Below, piece by piece: positions 23,568 to 32,469 of a stretch of DNA of 64,000 nt. Source of the stretch: Bretschneidera sinensis. Lineage: Eukaryota; Streptophyta; Magnoliopsida; Brassicales; Akaniaceae. How positions within the stretch are numbered: position 1 is the first letter of the stretch; each line of letters opens with the position of its first letter. Made by a program: the position numbers and the translations under genes. The notes under the pieces are model-generated. The model saw nothing but the letters and a program-made list of their open reading frames with translations. It was not told where the DNA came from and ran no database searches. The stretch covers positions 60,528,638 through 60,592,637 of the forward strand of contig CM043699.1 in the NCBI GenBank assembly GCA_023935145.1, in the 5' to 3' direction.

Positions 23568-24230
23568 GAGAATATTTTTTTTATAGGAGTTCTAGTAAAT
23601 TTAGAGCACAAATTTTTCTTTTTTTTGGTCTACATGAATAATAAGATGCTTAGCTGGAGATAAAGGTGATCTTCAATAATACTTAGAAAATAAAAGTTGA
23701 AGGATTTTTCTTTCACTTTATTCTTAATACTCTTTTGCTTTACAAAACAAGAAAAATCAAACAATTAGTTAATAATTTTTTTTTATTTTTTTTTTGCTTA
23801 AATGCATTTGGTACTTCAAATTTGGTACTCAATCTTCAAAACCTCAATCTAATTTCACTACCATAATATCATGTAACACACACATGAATGCATTTGTTTC
23901 ACATGTGATGGTGGTAATTATTTTAACCAGCTCGGATAAATGAAAAATGAAATAAAATTGAAAGGATCACGATCCTCTCTATTTGAAAATTGAAATGGAG
24001 TCAAGTTTAAGGTGAGATTGAATGTCATATCATCAAATGGAGAATATTCAAATTCAAATTTGTCAATGTGGCATTTAATCTCACCATGAACTTATCCTCC
24101 ATTTCAATTCTTAAATAGAACGGAACGTGATCAAAATTGAAATACTTCATCTCATTTTCTTAATAATTTTTTTTAAAAAAAACAAAACCCTCAAACTCTC
24201 TATCTATCCCCTCATTATCGCACTGTGAAG
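23568..24230. other. Intergenic DNA with a foldback element
   Basis: AT-rich, no coding sequence recognised apart from the foldback at 23965-24132. Confidence 0.55.
23965..24132. repeat. Foldback (MITE-like) element
   Basis: Left arm 23965-24028 and right arm 24069-24132 are reverse complements over about 64 bp with some mismatches; shared blocks are GATCACG, TTGAAATGGAG and GGTGAGATT. The loop is about 40 bp. Weaker similarity may extend outward. No ORF. Such hairpins are typical of MITEs and can seed small RNAs. Confidence 0.65.
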
Positions 24231-27200
24231 GATCCCCTCGAGCTAGGTCCGCCAGAGTCATCGTAAAATGAGAGAAATGTAGAGCTCAATATTTTATTGG
24301 AATATTTTAATTTCAGAAGTTAAACTTCGACACATTAAAGTGTGTACTTGCATATTTTTGACTCATAGATAATTTTATTTGGATTTGTGAATCTTAGAAC
24401 CAAGTAATTAAAGTAAGGTTGGTAATAAAAACTTGTTTTAAGGGAGTTTATGGGATTTTGAAGAGTGTTTGGGGTAGAATATGAGAGAGTTGTAGAATGG
24501 AGGGCTAGTTTGTAATTAAGAAAGAATTTGAGTACAAATATGATGAGAGTGTGAGAGAAATCCAGCAAGTGCTAGAAGTCTCTAGTTTGGCCGAGAAAGA
24601 GAGGAGAAAAAGAAGAGAATAAGAAAGAAAGGAAGACGAAGAGGAGAAAAAGGAAAGAAATAGGAATTTATTGCAACTTTTCAAGGTAAAAGCTTGTGTT
24701 CTTTCTTTTAATTCAAGTATATTTATTAAACTAAAGATTTGTGAACTTAGAGTTTGGATTCAAAGACTTTCTTTAAGAAAAAGTTTGAAGAAAAATGATT
24801 GTTTCAAAAATATGGGGTTTTAAGACAAAGTTGTGAGTTTGAGTTTAGGATGCAAATTTTGGTGTGGGTAACATTGATTTTTGTTAATATAGCTAAAAGA
24901 AACTTGTATCTTTAAAGATTTGGAAAGATCTTTAGAAATCAAGAAGATTTTTTTTTTTGGAGAAAAGATGAACTTTCGAGAAGAAAATTTGCTAGAACCA
25001 AGGACCTAGTCAACTCAGTCGGGCACCCAGTTGGCTGGAAAGGGTTTTGGGGCTGCTCTAGAAGGACCCAATCGAGTAGATCATCAGGCAAAACCTTCTC
25101 GACGTTTCCCAGTCGACTGGATTGGGTACCTAGTCAACTAGATCATGTTGATTTTTAAAATTTGACTTTTCCCTTTAGTTTTTGAATGTAAAACTTTTCC
25201 AAAGTGATTTTAATGTTTATATACATTTGAAATATGATTAAAACACCTTTAAAAGTGTTAGTATTTATGAAAATTAAAGTGTTTTTGAGATTCAAAGTAA
25301 ATGATTTGAAAAAAGGGCTTAACGCCTCGATTTCTTGATTTGCTTTCGTACAAAATGCTATTGAATTATATAGTGTGTAAATACCTTAGAGTTTCTAATA
25401 CTGTGTTATTGATTGATAATAATTGGGATTAGATGTTGTTTCACTTTTAGGCACAAGTGGTGTTTACCGTTAAAGGTCAAAGGTAGTGGTTTGATATTAG
25501 TTATAGAGCAAATAACGAGGTGAGTACGCCTTACCTTTAGTTAGTGTATTTAAATGTATATAATTATAGTAATAAAGGATAAGAATTTGTTCTGTCTTGA
25601 TAAGTATAAATACTAGAATTTCAAGAGAGTAAATATATAAACTTTGGCATGAAGATATTAAGGATTAGTGGTATGAGAACCTGGTATAGGTTGAGAAATA
25701 ATTGTTTAAGATGTGAGTTTAGAAATGATTCAAGGTGGTTGTGTTAGGAAAATGTGATTTGAATTATTGTAATGAATGTGTTTGGTTTAATTGGTATGAA
25801 AATGTGATGTGGATGGTTGATTGCTGCTTGCATGTATATCACTACATGCATTTTGCATTGTAATCTTATTTGACGGTATGTTATTGATAGGCAATTGATG
25901 GGTGAGGCTGGTAGGTTCTTTTTCACAAGGGGTGTAAGGGTACTAAACGATTATTGGATGAGTAGGACCCGACCTAGATAAAGGAAGGTTCTGAATATTT
26001 GATATTATGATGATTGAACGTACTGGTACGTGAGAAGACGTCCCCATGATGATGAGATTAGCCTAGTGGGGGGCAATGATTTGATTGTGCATTTTATTGT
26101 ATTGCATCGCATTACATAACATTGCATATCATTGATACATGGTTATGATTGGCCCATGAAGGGCGTGTGTTATGATTGACCCATGAGGGGTATGTGATGT
26201 GCTTGGCCCGAAGAAAGGCATTATCTTTGTTATGAAAATGAAAAGTGTTGTGATAAAAATCTTCTCTTATTATATTGGTCTCATGTTGTTTGTATGTATG
26301 AAAAGTTGTTTGTAGTATTAAATTAAGAAAATTTGTGAATCCTAGTATATATGGTTTTAGCATTATATGAGAAATAAACAGAAATATTTAGAGATATCCT
26401 ACAAACCATCTGTTTCATGTATTAGTAATTAAATAAATCACAAGAAGTAATGGTAATAAAAATTTCTTTAATGTGATTACTTCTCGTACGGTTTGTCTCA
26501 CTGAATTTTTTAGCTCATCCTTTTATTTTACTCACATTTTAGGTAATACTGGAGGATTGATAGTTAAATTTGAAGGAAGTCCTAATTAAAACTTTCAGCT
26601 GCGGGTTTTAAGTGGGGGCAATATATCTTAATGTTTAAGCCAAGTCGACTAGTGTGTGATTATTATGAGGATTTGGTGTTAATGGAGTGACTTTGTTGTG
26701 TTTGTGATTTGATGTGGTGATGCTTTCGATGAGAATTTTTGGTGTAAGTGTTTTAAAGTAATGAAAGGTTCTGATTGATATGTCCTTGTATAATTTTAGG
26801 AATTTGTTATGTGGTTCGGTGTTTGATGAAAGCATTAGAAGATAAGAAAAGATCTTTTAAAGAGTTATAATTAATTGAAAATCTTACTTTGATTTTATGA
26901 CTATTGAAAATTTATTAACGAATTGTTAGTTAAAAGATTGGAGTTGTTGTTGAGAATGAGTTCCATAAAGTATGAATTGATTTGAGTTTTTTATGAATTT
27001 TTTTTCCTTGGAAGATTCTTTTTCATATTGTGTGTGCTAAGGTACTTGTGAATGATGGTTGTGTGAATGCTATGTATTGTTGGCCTAAGAAATAGTTAGT
27101 ATAGAAGTTTGTAGACATAAAATAAATAAAGTTATATATATGCTTAAGAGATGAGAATAGGATTAAAGTAATTGATGGAATGTCCGATTAAAGTATTTTA

Positions 27201-28430
27201 AAGGTTTAGGTTAACGTCTATTAGAAAGTGTGGAGAAGTTCAAGAGTTGTGAAGTTTTATTAATTCATAGAATTGTAAGTATCTCGTTAGGAAGTGAGAC
27301 TCGAGAAGAGTAACTAAGATATTGGTAAGAGTGTAGATGGATTAATGAGCATAGAATTGAATAAGAATAACTGTTGGACAAGTGGTTAGCATAAAGGTTA
27401 AAGTAGTAGGAAGTGATTGAGTAAAAATGAGAGAAACTTTTAGTGAAGAAGTTGTGATGTTTTGAGACTTTAAAAAGGTTAGTAAAGAAAGTATTTTGAA
27501 GGTAGTAACTATTAGGTGAGAAGTTGAGAAGGAGAAATGATGTAGTAAATTCTGTTTTGATCTTAATGTTAAGTGAGTTGTAACATAAGAAGATGGTGAA
27601 TTTATTTAAAAACTTAGAATCCATGAGTTTAGAGTTAAGATTGAATAATAGTTTGGTTGACATTAGGGTGTGAGCTAAAGAGTTTTATCTTACTTGAAGA
27701 TTTACGTTTTAAAAACGTTAAATTTGATTCAGCGAGAGGTGCGTGATGATGAATTAGAACATTGGAGTACTTAAAAAGCTAAAAGTTGGTGGATATCTTA
27801 TTTTGGATGTGACTTAAGTACTAGAAAGGAAAGTGACTAGTGAAAAATAATAGTTATGCTTAGCAAAGAAGGTTGCGTTATAAATGGTAATGTTAAGATT
27901 ATGTTTAATGAAAAACCAAGAATCCAGTAAGGTATGGAATATTAGAATGATTATGGTGAAAGAGAAGTAGATGTAGATTTTAAGGTCAATGAATTGTTTG
28001 ATAAGAGATTGTGGTATAGGTAAATAGTGGTAGGATTAAGATGGAGGTAATTTGCTTTAACCCTCACCATGGTTAATAATGACATGGCAACTGTCAATAG
28101 CAGTGTAGAGGGAGAGACTACAAAAGAAAGGTTAGTAATTTAAGAAGCTAAGAAGTTAGGTGTGCTCAAGGGTAGAGATAGTATGATGTCAAAGTGAAGC
28201 AACCAGCACCATTTACTTTGATCCCCGTTGAGGCACAGCAACCTCGAAGGCCATTAGAGGATCGTCTTATCTTAGAATTGCATCAGGATATTGGTTCTGG
28301 ATACGTTTAGGGGAGTAAAGCTCTCAAAGTGATCGGGGGCTTTGTCCCTATTTTTGTTGAAAGGCCGTTTGGTCCTTTATTGCTTAAGAAATGGGATACG
28401 AAGGCATAACTCAGTTCTTTGAAAGTGCTA
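24231..28430. other. Long non-coding stretch, LTR-like in part
   Basis: No credible gene in 4.2 kb; minus-strand frames such as 27265-27663 are low-complexity chance openings. The part at 24235-26650 has an LTR-like feel: a possible TG start near 24225, short internal repeats (GATTGGCCCATGAAGGG and a diverged copy at 26147-26195), and a cluster of degenerate CCAGTCGACTGG-like motifs. I could not pair it with a second LTR or find a target duplication. The remainder, 26650-28430, is unclassified and may be untranslated or long-decayed retroelement DNA. Confidence 0.4.
25005..25142. repeat. Degenerate cluster of the CCAGTCGACTGG palindrome
   Basis: One perfect copy at 25109-25120 and about four diverged copies (such as CCTAGTCAACTCAG, CCCAGTTGGCTGG, CCTAGTCAACTAG) within 138 bp. 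The same palindrome forms dense arrays in the SIRE-like element at 31473, 37792 and 40576. Confidence 0.7.
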
Positions 28431-28443
28431 ATGCTCTATAGTT

Positions 28444-28815
28444 TCAAATGAGAGCACCAAGTTCTAGTTGCTTCTCGAGCGTCAGGTGGAATGCTTGGCA
28501 CATTACAGGATCGAAATATCGATGCAGCGTCATAGTAGTCTTATAGTGTTGGAGATGATCCAAGGGGTCTGTTGAACTGTCATAAGGTTTAATCTGGGTC
28601 ATTCGAAAGTTTGGCAGGAGCGGGGCTTCAAGGACCTCTTGAGTGAAGGGCAGGTCATGAACGTTGAGCTCGTCAAAGACACTATAGTTTTGGTACTTGA
28701 GTGCTTTGTTGACTCGTTCTATCATTTCCTCGATCCATCTATTGAGACCGAGGTTGCTCCTAGAGGATGAGCTCCCTTTGGATTTGACGGTGTGAGATGG
28801 TGATGACTCCGTCAT
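28444..28815 (-). pseudogene. Gypsy gag N-terminal fragment (Tat-lineage type)
   Basis: Minus-strand frame of 123 codons with the gag block PFTQEVLEAPLLPNFRM, then QIKPYDSSTDPLDHLQHYKT, characteristic of plant Tat-lineage Gypsy gag. The frame then fails (FHLTLEK and a shifted end) and the match stops at about 28444, where unrelated sequence begins. Upstream on the minus strand are the leader, a primer-binding site (29269-29284) and an LTR, so this is the 5' end of an element cut off early in gag. Confidence 0.85.
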
Positions 28816-29286
28816 AGAACAGTTATCGATGGGGATCCCTCAGCTGGCAAGGCTCGTGCGTTCAGGATTGTGTCGAAAAGGCATAGGGGAGGGCCGGCAA
28901 GCCCCTTTGCAGATCTCGGCGATGAGGTTAGTTACCAGATGCAAAAGTTCCATGAACTATGCTTGGAGCATAGGTATAGTGGGATGCGTTGTGGCGACCC
29001 CTTAGAGATTTTCGTGTGGGTCAATCTCCATGTGGCGGGGGTGTTGGGTCCTAGGAAGGGACTGTGGGTTACCTTTAAAAGACCTTCGTTTGGACATAGA
29101 AAGGAGTCTCGACCTGGACCGTTGGCTATGTGCATTGTTCTGTGTGGGTGCGGCACTAGCCCCGGTGGCTCATTTGCCTGTATTTTTTACGATATTTCTA
29201 GGAAGCATAGCAATAGATGAGTTCTTTAGACTTCTTTACTTTTACTGTTATCGAGAGATGGTGGTTTACCACGGACGGTGCCAATC
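28816..29286 (-). other. 5' leader of the truncated Tat-type element
   Basis: Sequence between the gag fragment and LTR, minus orientation. A short ATG-led frame (MPFRHNPERTSLAS then stop, near 28884) may be the true gag start broken by a stop. The plus-strand frames at 28870-29220 and 29030-29299 are shadows. Confidence 0.55.
29269..29284 (-). promoter_or_regulatory. Primer-binding site of the Tat-type element
   Basis: On the minus strand TTGGCACCGTCCGTGG, two bases after the LTR end (GGCATCAACA). It resembles the TTGGCGCCGTCTGTGGG primer site usual in Tat-lineage Gypsy elements. Confidence 0.8.
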
Positions 29287-30148
29287 TGTTGATGCCTAAA
29301 ATATATTGTTGACCTGAAGGTCGGTACTTCAATGGTCTGTATAGAGGAGTATGGGTGAACTAGGAGGTCCCCGGAGTAGAGGGAGGGTGATGCCTCCGAT
29401 GACACTCCGATGATCTTGTCAGTAAAAATTTTGGTAAAAGAGAGAAAGTAATGATGCTATTGTTTTCAGTAATGAGCTTAAAATTGAATATGAATTGTGC
29501 TTGCATACCTTGGTCCTTTTATAGTGCTTCAGAGGTAAGGTTGCCCACGAGGTTGGGATGAAGCAATCCCGAAGATCCTGTCTCTCTGCCCGCAAGGATA
29601 GCCTGGTGCCCAAGGATGGCTATGATCCGTGGAATCATGCTTACAGGTCTGCACGAGGGTGTTCGGGAGTGGTAATCCCTAGAATTATGCTTACAAGCCG
29701 GTACAGGGGAGATTGTGAGTGATAGTGGTGTTGTCAACTGCTTGTCCATGTGTCGTCAGTTTATTGGAGAGGATCCATCCTTGTGTTTTCACACTATTAA
29801 GGGAAGTTGTCCACGTGTCCTTAAGTCACTGGAGGAAAGTTCGTACACGTGTCCTCAGGCTACTAGAGGAGAGTTTGTCCATATGTCCTCATGTCATTGG
29901 GTGGTACTTTTTATCAATATTAGAGGCCCCCCCATTTCCATGAGGGCATTTATATGCTCTACGGAAGTATGACATGGCTCGACCGTGGTAATGTTTCGGT
30001 AAAGGATATGAGCAGCAGTCAATGTGCTCGGCCTCAGAGATGTTGGTCCAGCATATGAGCAGCAGTCAATATGCTCGGCCTCAGAGACATTGGTCTGAGC
30101 GTATGAGCAGCAGTCGATATGCTCGGCCTCAGAGACGTTAGTTCGAGC
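29287..30148 (-). repeat. Tat-type Gypsy LTR, minus orientation (LTR-A)
   Basis: The LTR 3' end is exact at 29287 because it is followed on the minus strand by the primer site. It is the reverse complement of the LTR ending at 52256: both contain the promoter block ACTATAAAAGGAC and matching U3 and U5 text. The U3 side holds three copies of a 48-bp repeat and ends where the repeat flips orientation near 30148. The true 5' end of the LTR is not visible. Confidence 0.8.
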
Positions 30149-30515
30149 ATATTGACTACTGCTCATATGCTTAGACCATCGTCTCCGAGGCCAAGCATAT
30201 CGACTACTGCTCATATGCTCGGACCAACGTTTCTGAGGCCGAGCATATCAACTGCTGCTCATATGCTTGGGCCAACGTCTCCGAGATCGAGCATATCGAC
30301 TGCTGCTCATATGCGCGGACCAACATCTCTGAGGCCGAGCATATCGACTACTGCTCATATGCTCATACCAACGTCTCCGAGGCCGAGTATATCGACTGTT
30401 GCTCATATGCTCGGACTAACATCTCCGAGGTCGAGCATATCGATTGCTGCTCATATGCTTAGACCAACATCTTTGAAACCAAGCATATCGACTGCTGCCC
30501 ATATACTCGGATCAA
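30006..30515. repeat. 48-bp tandem repeats with an orientation switch
   Basis: Three units in one orientation (ATGAGCAGCAGTC cores at about 30008, 30055, 30103), then about seven in the opposite orientation (GCTCATATGC at 30161, 30209, 30257, 30305, 30353, 30401, 30449), each 47-48 bp apart. The switch lies near 30125-30150. Because 48 is divisible by three, one frame stays open across the array; that frame is not a gene. The repeats belong to the U3 of the Tat-type LTRs. Confidence 0.9.
30149..30515 (+). repeat. Left piece of Tat-type LTR-B, plus orientation
   Basis: 48-bp repeat units in plus orientation that continue, after removal of the Athila-like insertion, into 51504-52256. The last five bases ATCAA (30511-30515) are the left target duplication of that insertion; the unit resumes at CGTCTCTGAGG on the other side, restoring the repeat. 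Confidence 0.8.
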
Positions 30516-31166
30516 TGATAAGAATTCATAATATCTATATATATGTTATATTTCCTCATGTTTTAATGGTTATAAATGCTTAAATCTTGGATTTTGATTA
30601 TGTTTGGTATTTTGTGGAGTAGATTGAGGAGTTAAATCAAATTGAATTCAAAATCAAGAGATTTGGAGAGGAAAAATCGAAGCTAAAAAAGATATACATT
30701 CTAGAAGCGGTTTTTGCTTAAAGCGTGGGCACGTCCTGTTTTCCCAGAATGTTTACAGAAGCAATCAGCAGATAAAGCGTGAGCACGCCTTACTGAATCC
30801 GAGGATCTGACCTAGGGTTACGAATTTTTTGGAGAAAAAAGGATATGTATGATAGCTGGAAAGATTTAATTACCCATTCTTATCTTTAGGAAAATATTTG
30901 CCAAGACTCTTTATTAAGGTTTAGAAGAAGGGAAATATCCAAATTTAAATTGTAGTGTCCTATCCTCAAGAGACTCTTTCTCTTGTTTAAAAAATGAAAT
31001 TTAAATTGAAGATTTTGGAGACTATATGAAGACTTTGGAGCCTATATAAAGGGAAGGGAGAAACCCTAATTAAAAGGGGAGACAACTTGCAGCCCTAGAG
31101 GCACAGATTATTCACAAGAAAAATTCCTCTTCTCTTTTCTTTAGGTGTTCTTTTAATTATGAGTAA
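30516..31166 (+). repeat. Athila-like 5' LTR, first piece
   Basis: Matches the start of the LTR at 50079. It includes the GC-rich pair CGTGGGCACGTC (30724-30735) and CGTGAGCACGCC (30779-30790). A 20-bp direct duplication at 31008-31047 doubles the TATA segment (ACTATATGAA then CCTATATAAA); the 3' LTR has one copy. It stops at the nested Copia; AGTAA (31162-31166) is that insertion's left duplication. Confidence 0.9.
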
Positions 31167-31472
31167 TGTTGACCCTCGCCCGTATTTTAATGATGGCAAA
31201 ACACAACTGTTATTTTTCTAACAAGTTTAAGCTAAGTTATATTACGGATCAAACGCATTCAACCAAGGAACAAAGTGCAAGAACTCGAACCAAATCAAGT
31301 ATCAAGTGAAGACTGAAGATCTAGAATAGGTTTAAGGTTTTAGAACCATTGTAAGTCTCACTTATACACTGTAATAGCTTGTTCAATAGCTCGAACAAAA
31401 AAAGTTTTCTAAACCGATCGTTTGAAAACAAATGTTTTTAAAAAACAAAAGAAAAACTGGGTTGGAAGACAA

Positions 31473-31736
31473 CCCAGTCGACTGGGTACATATACCAGTC
31501 GACTGGTATATGGGACAGAAGGTCCCCAGTCGACTGGATGAATCAACCAGTCAACTAGTACATGGACAGTAAGTCCCCAGTCGACTGGATGAATCAACCC
31601 AGTCGACTGGTAAAATGGACAGAAAGTCCCCAGTCGACTGGATGAAATATACCAGTCGACTGGATACCCAGAAGGTCTGAAAACGTGATTTTTTCAAGTG
31701 AACCCAGTCGACTGGTATCACGACCCAATCGACTGA
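31473..31736. repeat. Array of CCAGTCGACTGG palindromes in the 5' LTR
   Basis: Ten sites in 264 bp, eight of them the perfect 12-bp palindrome CCAGTCGACTGG and two diverged. They lie about 95-360 bp upstream of the LTR TATA box, where enhancers of LTR promoters sit. Open frames spelling PVDW or SRLV here are the palindrome translated, not genes. Confidence 0.92.
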
Positions 31737-31830
31737 TAGTTCAAAAATATGACCGTTGGACTCCAAATATGAACGTTTTAAAGTGAATCATTTTCAAATT
31801 AAAGTCCTAACGGCCATATTAATTGATTGC

Positions 31831-31839
31831 TATATAAAC
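31831..31839 (+). promoter_or_regulatory. TATA box of the SIRE-like 5' LTR
   Basis: TATATAAAC in U3, downstream of the palindrome array; the same arrangement recurs in the 3' LTR near 40936. Confidence 0.65.
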
Positions 31840-32416
31840 CCATTCATTTAAGCATTCAAAACGAGCTGCATACATTTAAAAAGAGTTGATCTCACACAAT
31901 CAAGTTTTTATACTCTTGAAACACAAAAAGCTTTGAAATAATCTTGTTGAGCCATTTCTTCAAGCTTTACTTTGAAAAAGAGACATTTCTGTTATAATAA
32001 GCTTTCATTTGCTGTCTTACTACTTTTTACTTTACAACATCTTTTGTAAAGAGATTACTTCCGAGAGGAAGGGGAAACTTCCGAAAGGAAGGAGGTTGTT
32101 TGGTTTAAGCAACACCTGTAAGTTTGCTTGTGTACGGCTTTTGCAACACCCGGCTAAGTTGTGCAACTAAGTTACTTAGTGGATTACTTCAAGGAGTTCC
32201 TTGAAGAGAGTGGACGTAGGGTCGGAACGTATCCAATATTGCCGAACCACTATAATCTGAGTTTGCATCCTCTTCTCCCTAAACTCTTTATTTACAGCAT
32301 ATTACCTGTTTTAATTGTTTGCTGCTTATTCCTTTTTATAAACTTGTATTAATTCGGCAAAAAGTTTTAAAAACCCAATTCACCTCCCCTCTTGGGTTGA
32401 AACCTCGATCTACAAT

Positions 32417-32428
32417 TGGTATCAGAGC
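32417..32428 (+). promoter_or_regulatory. Primer-binding site of the SIRE-like element
   Basis: TGGTATCAGAGC two bases after the 5' LTR, complementary to initiator-methionine tRNA. Confidence 0.92.
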
Positions 32429-32469
32429 TTCGTTCTCTTAATTAGGCTTAAAATCCTTGAGTTGATCCT

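Larger units (their letters stand above)
31167..32414 (+). repeat. 5' LTR of the SIRE-like element
   Basis: 1248-bp LTR with a palindrome array at 31473-31736 and TATA box TATATAAAC at 31831-31839. A repeated TTCCGAGAGGAA / TTCCGAAAGGAA pair lies near 32058-32095 in R/U5. Confidence 0.93.

Noticed and set aside
27265..27663. 132-codon minus-strand frame
   Set aside because: Phe/Leu/Ser/Tyr/Asn-rich composition expected from AT-rich non-coding DNA; no recognisable domain.
28870..29299. Plus-strand frames of 116 and 89 codons
   Set aside because: They lie opposite the minus-strand leader of the Tat-type element and show no domain.
30006..30515. CRISPR-like regular repeats
   Set aside because: Units are contiguous tandem copies without unique spacers, in plant LTR DNA.
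30119..30583. Open frame of 154 codons with a 16-residue repeat (TAAHMLGPTSPRPSIS type)
   Set aside because: It is the 48-bp LTR tandem repeat read in one frame; 48 is a multiple of three, so openness is automatic. No start context, no domain, and the orientation flips inside the array.
31473..31736. CRISPR-like regularly spaced palindromes
   Set aside because: Spacers are related and irregular in length, and the array lies in a Copia LTR.
31409..31766. Frames spelling PVDW / SRLV repeats in both LTRs and at 37807-38109
   Set aside because: Translation of the CCAGTCGACTGG palindrome arrays and their spacers, not proteins.
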